Assembly (NCBI GenBank): GCA_000500915.1
Contig: AYNO01000003.1
Span: 1 to 53,599, forward strand
Source of the DNA: Rhodobacter sp. CACIA14H1
GTDB lineage: Bacteria > Pseudomonadota > Alphaproteobacteria > Rhodobacterales > Rhodobacteraceae
Length of the DNA: 53,599 nt
Direction of reading: 5' to 3'
Position numbers and translations under genes: made by a program. The first letter of the stretch is position 1. Every line of letters begins with the position of its first letter. The notes beneath the pieces were generated by a model. The model searched no databases. It was given only the letters and a program-made list of their open reading frames with translations, and had not been told where the DNA came from. Positions 34,278 through 43,083 of the stretch are shown here, in pieces.

Positions 34278-35306
34278 ATGACCTACACCCCCGCCGCCGA
34301 CCGCTATTCAAGGATGGTCTATCGCCGCTGTGGCAAATCCGGCCTGATGCTGCCGGCCATCTCCCTCGGCCTCTGGCACAACTTCGGCCACGACACGCCC
34401 CACGACACCAAACGTGCCATCTGCCGCACCGCCTTCGACCTGGGCATCACGCATTTCGACCTTGCGAACAACTACGGCCCGCCCGCGGGCAGCGCCGAGG
34501 AAGCCTTCGGTGAAATCCTCAAGACCGACTTCGCCGGATACCGCGACGAGCTGATCATTTCCTCCAAGGCCGGTTACCACATGTGGGACGGCCCCTATGG
34601 GGAATGGGGAAGCCGCAAGTACCTCATCGCCTCCTGCGACCAGTCGCTGAAGCGGATGGGGCTGGATTACGTGGACATCTTCTATTCCCACCGTTTCGAT
34701 CCTGAAACGCCGCTGGAAGAAACGATGCTCGCACTTGACCATATCGTGCGGTCCGGCCGCGCACTGTACGTCGGCATCTCCAGCTACAACAGCCAGCGCA
34801 CGCGCGAGGCCTATGCGATCCTGAAAGAGTTGAAGACGCCCTTCGTCATCCACCAGCCCAGCTACAACATCCTGAACCGCTGGGTGGAACATGACGGCCT
34901 CAAGGACACGCTTGCCGAACTTGGCATCGGGTCCATCGCCTTCACGCCGCTTGCGCAGGGCATCCTGACGAAGAAATACCTGAACGGCATCCCGCAGGGC
35001 AGCCGCGCCGCGCAGGGCAAATCGCTGGATCCGGTGACGATCACCGAAAGCGCACTCGCCTCCGTCAGGGCTCTGGATGCGCTGGCGGCACAGCGGGGCC
35101 AGACGCTGGCGCAGATGGCGCTGGCATGGGTCTTGCGCGACGGCGGCATCACGTCGGCCCTCATCGGCGCGTCGCGGCCCGAACAGGTCACCGACTGCGC
35201 GGGTGCCGTGGCCAATCTGGACTTTTCCGCCGCCGAGCTAGCCGAAATCGACCGTATTGCCCGGGAAGAGGATATCAACCTCTGGGCGCGGTCCTCCGCC
35301 GAGTAG
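34278..35306 (+). CDS. Aldo/keto reductase, YghZ/GpR-like
   Basis: The 342-residue NADPH-dependent reductase shows the AKR tetrad: Asp and Tyr in FDLANNYGPPAG, Lys in ISSKAGYH and His in YSHRFDPETP. The whole sequence resembles YghZ (L-glyceraldehyde 3-phosphate / methylglyoxal reductase), with the C-terminal SALIGASRPEQV cofactor loop. Placed last in the xyl operon, it may reduce xylose-related aldehydes or handle toxic triose aldehydes; this is inferred. The ATG at 34278 has GGAGGA at the right distance; the longer frame from 34236 begins inside the stem-loop. Confidence 0.87.
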   Translation: MTYTPAADRYSRMVYRRCGKSGLMLPAISLGLWHNFGHDTPHDTKRAICRTAFDLGITHFDLANNYGPPAGSAEEAFGEILKTDFAGYRDELIISSKAGYHMWDGPYGEWGSRKYLIASCDQSLKRMGLDYVDIFYSHRFDPETPLEETMLALDHIVRSGRALYVGISSYNSQRTREAYAILKELKTPFVIHQPSYNILNRWVEHDGLKDTLAELGIGSIAFTPLAQGILTKKYLNGIPQGSRAAQGKSLDPVTITESALASVRALDALAAQRGQTLAQMALAWVLRDGGITSALIGASRPEQVTDCAGAVANLDFSAAELAEIDRIAREEDINLWARSSAE

Positions 35307-35362
35307 GAAGGCAGGAAGTTTTCCTTGCATTACCGCCATTTCGTCCGTTCTCATTAAGGTAA

Positions 35363-35391
35363 CCGGTGCGGTCCCGAAAGGATCGCACCGG
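35363..35391. promoter_or_regulatory. Stem-loop in the leader of the first flagellar-cluster gene
   Basis: A 12-bp stem with one G-T pair (CCGGTGCGGTCC against GGATCGCACCGG, loop CGAAA) lies 56 bases after the aldo/keto reductase stop and 27 bases before the GTG at 35419. It lacks a T-run. It could end the xyl operon or sit in the 5' leader of the following gene. Confidence 0.45.
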
Positions 35392-35418
35392 CAGCACCGA
35401 ACCGGAAAACGGGCAGGC

Positions 35419-36306
35419 GTGGAACAACGGACCGGACAGCTCTGCTTGCGTGTGGTTGCGCCGCCAAGGCTGCGCAGCCTTGCCGTCGATGTGCTGGCAA
35501 CCAATCTCGGCATAGACCGGTCCGAGGCGGGGCTCAGGCTGGACACAGGCATGGCCGCGGATCGTCTATCTGCCGATGCTGCGCAGCGCCTGCGCTCGAT
35601 CCTGTCGGCCGCCGGGCTTGCCGTTACCGTCGCAGACGCCCGGTCGCCCGCCCGCACATCCCTTTCGGTCCAGCTTTCGGTGTGGGCAGACGCGCCGCGC
35701 GTGGTGCGACGGCTGGCGATGCTGCTTGACCGCGATGCTGCCGGGATCGCGGCCAGCATCGCCCGCCCCGGCGGGCTGGTCTTTCCCGACCTGACCAGCG
35801 CCGAACACACGCGCCTTGTCGCCCTGCTCGGACGGGTGCGGGGAACGGTCCTCATTTCATCCGATCCGGAAACCGCCCTCTTCGACCTTCATGTGACACG
35901 CAGGCTGTCCGCCGACGAGGATCATCTGCTGCGCACCACCCTTGCCATGGCGGGTTGCCGTGAAGATGCCCTGACGGGGGCCGTAGCGACGGGCCTGTCG
36001 CGGGACCTGTGCGACCGCATCCTGTCCCGGCTTGCCCATCTTGGCCTCCTGTCCGTGGACCAGTGCTTCCAGCGCTTCGATCTTCTCCTGACCGGGACCA
36101 GCGGATGGGTGACGCGCGATCTGGGTGATTTCCTTGCCGCAAGGACCCAACAGCCCCGCGCCCGCTTCGAAACGCTCTCCGCCGGGTCGCCGGTGAAGCT
36201 GGACCTCGGCCTGACAGCCAAGGTCGCCCGGCAGTTCTGTGCCGACTATGCCGCCATCGGTCTCTTCGTGCGGCCAGTCCTGTCCGGGCGGTCGGGAAAT
36301 CCTTAA
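35419..36306 (+). CDS. Flagellar-cluster protein with four tandem bL12-CTD-like repeats
   Basis: No family name is certain. The 295-residue product, from GTG 35419 with GGGCAGG just upstream, has no signal peptide or membrane helix. It divides into four repeats at residues about 8-73, 82-148, 154-215 and 219-289. Each has a short beta-strand (such as LCLRVV, VQLSVW, FDLHVT, FDLLLT), a helix, a loop ending near Leu/Ser/Thr, then a helix A-x2-L-x3-L-x3-G and a final strand. The first repeat's end, LSADAAQRLRSILSAAGLAV, closely follows the pattern of the ribosomal stalk protein bL12 C-terminal domain. Position directly before motB suggests a motility role. The longer frame from 35257 overlaps the previous gene and is less likely. 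Confidence 0.7.
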   Translation: MEQRTGQLCLRVVAPPRLRSLAVDVLATNLGIDRSEAGLRLDTGMAADRLSADAAQRLRSILSAAGLAVTVADARSPARTSLSVQLSVWADAPRVVRRLAMLLDRDAAGIAASIARPGGLVFPDLTSAEHTRLVALLGRVRGTVLISSDPETALFDLHVTRRLSADEDHLLRTTLAMAGCREDALTGAVATGLSRDLCDRILSRLAHLGLLSVDQCFQRFDLLLTGTSGWVTRDLGDFLAARTQQPRARFETLSAGSPVKLDLGLTAKVARQFCADYAAIGLFVRPVLSGRSGNP

Positions 36307-36317
36307 AAGCCAGCGGA

Positions 36318-36334
36318 TTAAGGCCCGCTCAACC
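36318..36334 (+). promoter_or_regulatory. CtrA-like binding site upstream of motB
   Basis: TTAA, seven bases, then TCAACC: one mismatch to the CtrA consensus TTAA-N7-TTAAC. It is 48 bases upstream of the motB start. Two similar sites at 37207 and 45265 strengthen the call. Confidence 0.45.
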
Positions 36335-36381
36335 AAGCGCGGATACAGTCTCCATCGGGTGTGATTGAATCGGGTGTGGAT

Positions 36382-37191
36382 ATGGCCGGGCAACGAAATG
36401 CCGCGCCGGTCCTCATCAGGCGAAAGAAGGTCATCGACGGTGGCGGTCATCATGGCGGGGCTTGGAAAGTCGCCTATGCCGACTTCGTCACTGCGATGAT
36501 GGCGTTCTTCCTCCTGATGTGGCTGCTGAACGCAACAACGGAAAAGCAGCGCAAGGGGCTGGCGGATTATTTCAATCCGACCATTGCGGTCAGCCGGGTC
36601 TCAAGTGGCGGGGATGGCGTCCTGTCCGGGGACTCGATCCTCGCGGCCGATGTGCTGGCCCATAACGGGACGGGTGCGCCGGACAGCCTGCAATCCGCGC
36701 AGGCGGCTTCCGGCGCCGAAGATTCCGGACTCGCCGCGATCGAACAGAAACTCCTTGCCCGCTTTGGCGAAAGCATGGTGTCGGACCGGTTGCGCCGCCA
36801 CATCGTCACGCGCCTGTCGGACGAGGGGCTCGTGATCGAACTTTTCGATACGGCCGAAACGCCCCTCTTCTCGCCGGATACGGCCGAAGCCATGCCCGTA
36901 TTGCAGGAACTGACCCGGATCGTGGCCGAGGTGGTGGCCCTGGCCACCAACCCGGTTGCCGTTTCGGGCCATGTCAAAGCCTATCCCGTCACCTTGCGCA
37001 GCGATCCCGTCTGGGACCTCTCCACCTCCCGCGCCAAGATGATGCGCGGTCTGCTGGTCACGGCTGGCGTCGATCAGGCACGGATGCAGCGCGTGACAGG
37101 CTATGCCGACCGAAGGCCGGCGACGGCCGATCCGACCGCATCCCGCAACAACAGGATAGAGATCGTGCTTCTCCGCCGGCGACCGGAATAG
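36382..37191 (+). CDS. motB: Flagellar stator protein MotB
   Basis: Inner-membrane protein anchoring the stator to peptidoglycan. The 269-residue product has a basic N-terminus (IRRKK), then one transmembrane helix holding the proton-carrying Asp34 in AYADFVTAMMAF. An Ala/Ser/Gly-rich linker leads to a C-terminal OmpA-like domain ending in TASRNNRIEIVLLR. The ATG at 36382 is preferred, since the in-frame GTG at 36361 only adds seven residues. Its partner motA is 9.5 kb away in the same cluster. Confidence 0.92.
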   Translation: MAGQRNAAPVLIRRKKVIDGGGHHGGAWKVAYADFVTAMMAFFLLMWLLNATTEKQRKGLADYFNPTIAVSRVSSGGDGVLSGDSILAADVLAHNGTGAPDSLQSAQAASGAEDSGLAAIEQKLLARFGESMVSDRLRRHIVTRLSDEGLVIELFDTAETPLFSPDTAEAMPVLQELTRIVAEVVALATNPVAVSGHVKAYPVTLRSDPVWDLSTSRAKMMRGLLVTAGVDQARMQRVTGYADRRPATADPTASRNNRIEIVLLRRRPE

Positions 37192-37206
37192 CGCGGCTTT
37201 TAGGGA

Positions 37207-37223
37207 TTAGTCTGGCCTTAACC
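37207..37223 (+). promoter_or_regulatory. CtrA-like binding site upstream of flgE
   Basis: TTAG, seven bases, then TTAACC: the second half-site is perfect and the first differs at one base from TTAA-N7-TTAAC. It lies 53 bases before the flgE start, in the only gap between motB and the hook genes. Confidence 0.5.
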
Positions 37224-37275
37224 CGGACGCTGCAATCTGCCCACGGATCGGGACAGGCTGCAGAAGGGCAAAATC

Positions 37276-38571
37276 ATGTCGATCAACTCGTCGCTCAATG
37301 CCGGCGTTGCGGGGCTGAACGCCAACGCGGCACGACTTGCCGCTATTTCGGACAATATCGCCAATTCCGCCACGTTCGGCTACCGCCGCGCCCAGACCGA
37401 GTTCGAGGCGATGGTCATCGGCGGAACCAGCGGTGGCTACACGGCCGGTGGCGTACGCGCCATCACCGAACGGATCGTGGACCGTGGCGGTGCCCTTGTC
37501 GGAACGGCCAGTCCGCTGGACCTTGCCGTATCGGGGCGCGGCATGTTGCCGGTGATCGACAGCGCCTCGGTCGATGAGTCCAATCCGCGCCTCCTGATGA
37601 CCCCGACGGGGTCCTTCCGGCGCGATGCCGACGGTTTCATCCGCACCGAAAGCGGCCTTGTCCTGCTTGGCTGGCCGGCAAACCGCGACGGGTCCATGCC
37701 GACCTATCCCCGCGACAGCATTGCGGGCCTGCAACCCATGCGCGTCGATGCCACGCAACGCAGCAGCAATCCGACCACCGAAATGTCGCTGGGCGTGAAC
37801 CTTCCCGCTGCAGCCACCCGCGCCGGCGCGGACGGGACCGAACAGAACCTGACACTGGAATATTTCGGTGCGCTCGGCGGTACGGAAAGGCTGTCGGTGG
37901 CGTTCATACCCACCGTTCCGGCATCCGGCAGTTCCGGCACATGGACCGTCCGCATCACCGATTCCGGCCAGTCCGGCGCAATGATCGGCGAATATACGCT
38001 CCGGTTCAGCGACAGCGGACCGGCAAGCGGCACTGTGGCCAGTGTCACGACGGTCTCAGGCGCATCCTACGACGCCGCTTCCGGCACGATCGCGCTGCCG
38101 GCCTCCAGCGGGACGATCACGCTGAAACTCGGGCGTCCGGGCGATTCGGGCGGACTGACGCAGTTCGATTCATCCTTCGCACTGGTCGAGATGAAGAAGA
38201 ACGGCTCTCCCATGGGTTCCATGACCGGGCTTGCGGTCGATGACCAGGGCTTTCTGGTCGCAAGCTATGACACAGGCTTCAGCCAACGCCTCTACCAGAT
38301 CCCGCTCGTCGATGTTCCCAATCTGAACGGTCTCGCGGCAACGGGTCGGCAGGCCTTTGCCCTGACACCGGACTCCGGTGCGATGATGCTCTGGGATGCG
38401 GGGACGGGTCCGACCGGCAGGATCGCCGGATTCTCGCGCGAATCCTCGGCCACAGACGTGGCCGCAGAGCTTACATCGTTGATCCAGACGCAGCGCGCCT
38501 ATGCCTCCAACGCCAAGGTCATCCAGACGGTGGACGAGATGCTGCAGGAAACCACCAACATAAAGCGCTGA
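37276..38571 (+). CDS. flgE: Flagellar hook protein FlgE
   Basis: Builds the hook. The 431-residue protein has the rod/hook N-terminal motif NANAARLAAISDNIANSATF, a variable central domain rich in Gly, Ser and Thr, and the C-terminal heptad helix ELTSLIQTQRAYASNAKVIQ that pairs with it. It has no signal peptide, as expected for an axial protein exported by the flagellar system. AGAAGGG at 37262 serves as ribosome site. It starts the four-gene run flgE-flgK-flgL-flgI. Confidence 0.93.
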   Translation: MSINSSLNAGVAGLNANAARLAAISDNIANSATFGYRRAQTEFEAMVIGGTSGGYTAGGVRAITERIVDRGGALVGTASPLDLAVSGRGMLPVIDSASVDESNPRLLMTPTGSFRRDADGFIRTESGLVLLGWPANRDGSMPTYPRDSIAGLQPMRVDATQRSSNPTTEMSLGVNLPAAATRAGADGTEQNLTLEYFGALGGTERLSVAFIPTVPASGSSGTWTVRITDSGQSGAMIGEYTLRFSDSGPASGTVASVTTVSGASYDAASGTIALPASSGTITLKLGRPGDSGGLTQFDSSFALVEMKKNGSPMGSMTGLAVDDQGFLVASYDTGFSQRLYQIPLVDVPNLNGLAATGRQAFALTPDSGAMMLWDAGTGPTGRIAGFSRESSATDVAAELTSLIQTQRAYASNAKVIQTVDEMLQETTNIKR

Positions 38572-38574
38572 TCC

Positions 38575-39960
38575 ATGTCACTCACATCGGCCCTCAATTC
38601 CGCACTGTCCGGTCTTGGCGTCACGGCAAGGCGTGCCGAAACAGTATCGGCGAACATCGCGAACGCCGGTACCGAGGGCTATGCCCGGCGCAGCCTCTCC
38701 ATCCTGCCTTCGGTCGGCATGGCGGGTGTCCGCGTCGCCGGAACCGAACGGCAGATCGATACCGCAGTCCTCGGGGAACTGCGGTTGTCCACGGCCGACT
38801 CCACCGGCACGGCCCTGCTGGCCCGGCAGATGCTCCGGCTGGAGGCAGCGATCGGCAAGGCGGGTGCGTCCGACAGCGTTGCAGGGGCGATTGACCGGCT
38901 GGACAGGGCCCTCCTGTCTGCCGCCGCCAACCCGGGCACCGATGCGGCCCTGGCCGAGGTATCGGATGCCGCCTCATCGCTTGCCCGCAGGTTCGCCAGT
39001 GCTTCTGCCGGCATCCAGACGATACGCGCCGAATCCGACAGCCGCATCGCTGCCGACGTGGCCAGCCTGTCCTCCGGCCTGGCCGAGGTAGCTGCGCTCG
39101 ACCGCCAGATTGCCCTGCTACGATCCGGTGGACAGGATGCGTCCTCCGTTATGGATCAGCGTCAGGCACGGATTTCGGCGCTCTCGGCGATCGTACCGCT
39201 CAGGGAGGTGACGCGACGGGATGGCGCAACGATGTTGACCACCCTTGCAGGCACTGTCCTTCTCGACAGAAACCCGCCCGTCCTTGCCTTTTCTCCCACT
39301 CCGGCCTTCGGCGCGGACAGGACGGCGCCATTGTCGCCGCTGCTCCTTGATGGCCGGCCCGTGCCCTTCACGCCTGACGGACCCTTTTCAGGCGGTTCCC
39401 TGTCCGCGTCTTTCGACCTCAGGGACCGCATCGCCACCACTCTGCAGACGGACCTGGATCGCCTTGCCATGCAGGTCGAATCCCGCCTCCGCCTTGCCGA
39501 CACGACCCTGCCCGCCGGACTGCCCGGTTTGCTCACGGATGATGGCAGGGTGGGCGATTCCTCGCGCCTTGCCGGTCTGTCCGCGCGGCTGGACCTGAAT
39601 GCCGCGGTGGATTTCGACGCCGGAGGCGCCCTGTGGAAGGTCCGTTCCGGCCTGGGTGCGACGCAGCCCTCACCGGTCGGAGATGGCCGCCACCTGCTCG
39701 CCCTGCGCGACGCCCTGCGGGACGCGACGGGCGCCGCCGCCGGCCTATCCGAATCTCTGGTCCAGCGTCGCGTCGCGGAAGAGGATCGCGCCGCCGCAGC
39801 TGTCGCCCGTTCGGCAAGTCTGTCCGATCTGGCCGCGCGGGACGGCGTCAACACGGATGCCGAATTGCAGGACCTACTCGGGATCGAACGCGCGTTCGCG
39901 GCGAATGCCAAGGTTCTGCAGGCCGTTGACAACATGCTGAAAACCCTTCTGGAAAGGTAA
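38575..39960 (+). CDS. flgK: Hook-filament junction protein FlgK (HAP1)
   Basis: Junction protein of 461 residues placed between hook and filament. The N-terminus has the axial motif SALNSALSGLGVTARRAETV followed by SANIANAGTEGYARR. The C-terminus ends in the paired helix ERAFAANAKVLQAVDNMLKTLLER. The middle is helical with a variable beta region. It begins 3 bases after flgE and ends 3 bases before flgL, so is co-transcribed. Confidence 0.93.
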   Translation: MSLTSALNSALSGLGVTARRAETVSANIANAGTEGYARRSLSILPSVGMAGVRVAGTERQIDTAVLGELRLSTADSTGTALLARQMLRLEAAIGKAGASDSVAGAIDRLDRALLSAAANPGTDAALAEVSDAASSLARRFASASAGIQTIRAESDSRIAADVASLSSGLAEVAALDRQIALLRSGGQDASSVMDQRQARISALSAIVPLREVTRRDGATMLTTLAGTVLLDRNPPVLAFSPTPAFGADRTAPLSPLLLDGRPVPFTPDGPFSGGSLSASFDLRDRIATTLQTDLDRLAMQVESRLRLADTTLPAGLPGLLTDDGRVGDSSRLAGLSARLDLNAAVDFDAGGALWKVRSGLGATQPSPVGDGRHLLALRDALRDATGAAAGLSESLVQRRVAEEDRAAAAVARSASLSDLAARDGVNTDAELQDLLGIERAFAANAKVLQAVDNMLKTLLER

Positions 39961-39963
39961 GTG

Positions 39964-40965
39964 ATGACCTCGGTTTCCATTGGCGATCTTGCACAGTCCC
40001 TGCTGTTGCGGCGCGCGAATGGCGCGGCGAAACGGGAACTCGCCGGGCTGACGGCCGAATTGTCCACGGGGCAGGCACCCGACGCGGGGCGGCATCTGAA
40101 CGGCATGGTTTCTTCTCTCCTTTCGATCGACACCGCAGCCGGCCAGGCAAGGGTTTTCGGCCAATCCGCCAGACAGGCCGCGGCGCGTGCGGCGGCCATG
40201 CAGGCCGCGCTCGCCACGATCGATCAGACTGCGGGCGAGGCGGCGCGAAACCTGCTCTCTGCCGCCGCATCCAATGACGCGGCCGGACTGACTGCGGCCG
40301 GGTCAAGGGCGCTATCCGGCCTCGGGCAGGTTGTAGCTGCCTTGAACGCACGTTTTGCGGGCGCCTCGCTCTTTTCCGGACAGGCGGCCGATACCCCTCC
40401 GCTCGTGCCCGCCGACCAGATTCTCCGCATGGCGCGGGATGCGGTCGGCTCTGCCACCACTCCGGATGAAGTCGTAAGCCGCCTGCAGGACTGGATGGCC
40501 TCGCCGTCCGGCTTTGCAGCAGCGGCCTACAGGGGCGCCGACACGCCGGTCGAGGTTCCGGTTGGTCCCGATGAAACGGTTCGTCTGGATCTGCTCGCGT
40601 CCGACAAGGAACTCCACGGAACGATCGCGGGTCTGGTGATGGGCGCACTTGCCGCTGACGCCCAGTTCGCCGCGGGCCGTGGCGGGGCTGCGGGCTTGGC
40701 GCGCGTTGCGGGCCAGACCCTCCTGTCGCAGGCCGAGGTCCGGTCCGGTCAATCCGCCCGGCTGGGCATAATCGAATCGCGGCTCGAATCTGCGGCGGCC
40801 CGCCATTCGGCAGAGGAATCGGCGCTTGGTCTGGCGCGGAACGACCTTCTTTCGGTTGACCTGTACACCACGGCAAGCCGCCTGTCCGAAACCGAAACGC
40901 GGCTGCAGGCGATTCATGCCCTCACTGCCCGCCTCTCGCGGCTCAGCCTGACGGACTACCTGTGA
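39964..40965 (+). CDS. flgL: Hook-filament junction protein FlgL (HAP3)
   Basis: The 333-residue flagellin-like protein joins FlgK to the filament. It has long N- and C-terminal amphipathic helices; the C-terminal block ETETRLQAIHALTARLSRLS is typical. I chose ATG 39964 with GGAAAGG six bases upstream, rather than the adjacent in-frame GTG at 39961. Its stop overlaps the flgI start as GTGA. Confidence 0.88.
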   Translation: MTSVSIGDLAQSLLLRRANGAAKRELAGLTAELSTGQAPDAGRHLNGMVSSLLSIDTAAGQARVFGQSARQAAARAAAMQAALATIDQTAGEAARNLLSAAASNDAAGLTAAGSRALSGLGQVVAALNARFAGASLFSGQAADTPPLVPADQILRMARDAVGSATTPDEVVSRLQDWMASPSGFAAAAYRGADTPVEVPVGPDETVRLDLLASDKELHGTIAGLVMGALAADAQFAAGRGGAAGLARVAGQTLLSQAEVRSGQSARLGIIESRLESAAARHSAEESALGLARNDLLSVDLYTTASRLSETETRLQAIHALTARLSRLSLTDYL

Positions 40966-42059
40966 TCTACCGCGTCGCAAGCATGTTCCTCTTCGTGGCT
41001 TTCCCGCTTTCGGCCGAGCCGGTGCGCATAAAGGATCTTGTGGATGTTGACGGGGTCCGCGGAAATGACCTGGTCGGCTACGGCCTCGTGGTCGGTCTGA
41101 ACGGAACGGGTGACGGACTGCGGAATGCGCCGTTCACCGAAGAAATCATGGCCAATCTCCTGGAACGTCTCGGTGCGAATGTGGCGGGAGAGGAATTCCG
41201 TCCCCGCAATGTGGCTGCCGTCTTTGTCACGGCCACACTGCCGCCTTTCGCACGCGCCGGATCACGCATTGACGTCACCGTTTCCGCCATCGGCGATGCA
41301 GCCAGTCTTCGCGGGGGCACCCTCGTCATGACCCCGATGAACGGCGCCGACGGTGAAATCTACGCTGTCGCGCAGGGCGGACTCATCGCCGGCGGCCTTT
41401 CGGCCGAGGGAGAGGCTGCAAGGGTCGTTCAAGGTGTGCCCACCTCTGGCACCATCCCATCAGGCGCAAGGGTGGAGCGGGAGGTGGAGTTTGACTTCCG
41501 CGCACTCCGGTCGCTCCGACTTGCGCTACGCACGCCCGATTTCACCACGGCGGGGCGCATCGAAACGGCGATCAACAAGGAATTTGGCCGCCCGATCGCC
41601 GCAATGCTGGATGCAGGCACCGTGACCGTCAACCTCGACCGCGCAGGGACGGCGTCCGCCGCGCATGTGATGGGCCGGGTGGAGGGTCTGACGATCCAGC
41701 CCGAAACCCGCGCACGCGTTGTCGTGGACCAGAGATCCGGCACGATCGTCATGGGGCGCGATGTCCGGATAAGTCCGGTCGCGGTCGCGCAGGGTGGCCT
41801 TACCCTTCGCGTCAGCGAGTCGCCTTTGGCCATCCAGCCCAATCCCTTCGCCGCGGGGGAAACCGTCATCGTTCCGCGGACAGATGCGCAGATCGAACAG
41901 GAACCGGGGACCGGCCTTGCCGAGATCGCAGGCGGTACGACGCTGTCGGAAGTCGTGGCGGGGCTGAATGCTCTGGGTGTTCCGCCCCATGACATGATCG
42001 ACATCCTGAAGAGCATCCACGCGGCCGGCGCCCTTCATGCCGAATTCGTGGTGAACTGA
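40962..42059 (+). CDS. flgI: Flagellar P-ring protein FlgI
   Basis: Periplasmic ring protein of 365 residues, exported by Sec: the N-terminal hydrophobic stretch MFLFVAFPLSAEP is a signal peptide. Conserved FlgI segments follow, including RIKDLVDVDGVRGNDLVGYG, VVGLNGTGDGLRNAPFT and the ending MIDILKSIHAAGALHAEFV. It starts at GTG 40962, overlapping the flgL stop; an in-frame ATG at 40983 is a possible alternative and would give a shorter signal peptide. It converges on fliP with 32 bases between. Confidence 0.93.
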   Translation: MIYRVASMFLFVAFPLSAEPVRIKDLVDVDGVRGNDLVGYGLVVGLNGTGDGLRNAPFTEEIMANLLERLGANVAGEEFRPRNVAAVFVTATLPPFARAGSRIDVTVSAIGDAASLRGGTLVMTPMNGADGEIYAVAQGGLIAGGLSAEGEAARVVQGVPTSGTIPSGARVEREVEFDFRALRSLRLALRTPDFTTAGRIETAINKEFGRPIAAMLDAGTVTVNLDRAGTASAAHVMGRVEGLTIQPETRARVVVDQRSGTIVMGRDVRISPVAVAQGGLTLRVSESPLAIQPNPFAAGETVIVPRTDAQIEQEPGTGLAEIAGGTTLSEVVAGLNALGVPPHDMIDILKSIHAAGALHAEFVVN

Positions 42060-42091
42060 ATCCGTCTGCGCCTCGACCTCAGGGCCGCTGG

Positions 42092-42829
42092 TCAGGGGCC
42101 CCCCGCATATCCCCGAACCAAAGCTGTCGCGACGAGGGTCCAGCCATCGGCGGCGACGAAAAAGGCCAATTTGAAGGGCAGCGAGACAATCGCGGGCGGC
42201 ACCATCATCATCCCCATCGCCATCAAGACCGCCGCCACCACAAGATCGATGACGAGGAAGGGCAGAAAGATCATGAAACCGATCTCCAGCGCACGCGACA
42301 GCTCCGACAGCATGAACGCCGGCACCAGAACCGAAAGCGGTGCATCCGACATCGCGATCTGCGGCACGGATCCCCGCAATGCGCTCAGCGCCTCGAAGGT
42401 ATCCGGGTCCAGCCGCGCCGCCATGAACAGGCGGAACGGCCCTGTAGCGGCGACCATCGCCTCGGCTGCATCCATCTCTCCACGGTTCAGGGGTTCGATC
42501 CCCAGCCGCCATGACTCCAGAAAGACGGGTTCCATCACGAACCAGGTCAGGAACAGGGCAAGGCTGACAAGCAGCATGTTGGGTGGTGACTGCTGCAGGC
42601 CCAGTCCCTGCCGCAGGATCGAAAGAACCGTGATGACGAAGGGAAAGCAAGTGACCGTGACGGCCAGTCCGGGGGCAAGGCTGACAACGGTGATCAGCAG
42701 CATCAGCTGGACCGTGCGGGTCGAAAGCAGCGGCCCGTCGCCAAGGTCCAGGGTCAGTTCCTGCGCCGTGACCGGCAGTCCCGCCGTCGCGATAGCCGCG
42801 GCCAGCGCAAGGACCCGAAGGGCGGTCAC
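42092..42829 (-). CDS. fliP: Flagellar export gate protein FliP
   Basis: The 245-residue inner-membrane protein of the type III export gate has a signal peptide (about 1-22) and four hydrophobic helices. The family motifs LSLAP-like VVSLAPGLAVTVTCFPFV, LRQGLGLQQSPPNMLL and FMLSELSRALEIGFMIFLPF are clear. It starts at GTG 42829 in a GTGA overlap with the fliN stop. It is the last gene of the minus-strand run fliF-fliH-fliN-fliP. Confidence 0.94.
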   Translation of the reverse strand: MTALRVLALAAAIATAGLPVTAQELTLDLGDGPLLSTRTVQLMLLITVVSLAPGLAVTVTCFPFVITVLSILRQGLGLQQSPPNMLLVSLALFLTWFVMEPVFLESWRLGIEPLNRGEMDAAEAMVAATGPFRLFMAARLDPDTFEALSALRGSVPQIAMSDAPLSVLVPAFMLSELSRALEIGFMIFLPFLVIDLVVAAVLMAMGMMMVPPAIVSLPFKLAFFVAADGWTLVATALVRGYAGGP

Positions 42830-43083
42830 AGCCCGCCACCGGGCGATGCCACCTCGGTAAGGCGGACGGTCAGCTGGCCGGTGCCATCCTCGGCTTCCAG
42901 CAGTTCGCCCCGCGCGATCATCCGGTCGCCGACGAACAGTTCGACGGGATCGTCCACACGGCGATCCAGCACCAGTACCGCGTCCCGGTCCAGCTTCAGC
43001 AGGTCCCTGACCAGTGGCCTCGCCTTGCCGACCGATACCGTAATCTCGATCGGGACCTGCTTGAACGGATTGTCATTCGGCAT
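42826..43083 (-). CDS. fliN: Flagellar switch protein FliN, short form
   Basis: The 85-residue protein is essentially one SpoA/FliN domain: QVPIEITVSVGKARPLVRDL, then LDRRVDDPVELFVGDR and a closing strand LTVRLTEV. It is shorter than E. coli FliN (137 residues) because the N-terminal tail is missing, as in other alphaproteobacteria. It contributes to the C-ring. The ATG at 43083 is chosen because longer frames run into fliH out of phase; it overlaps the fliH end by 11 bases. Confidence 0.9.
   Translation of the reverse strand: MPNDNPFKQVPIEITVSVGKARPLVRDLLKLDRDAVLVLDRRVDDPVELFVGDRMIARGELLEAEDGTGQLTVRLTEVASPGGGL

Noticed and set aside
35363-35391. Stem-loop as a full rho-independent terminator of the xyl operon
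   Set aside because: No T-run follows on either strand, so it is listed only as a possible control element.
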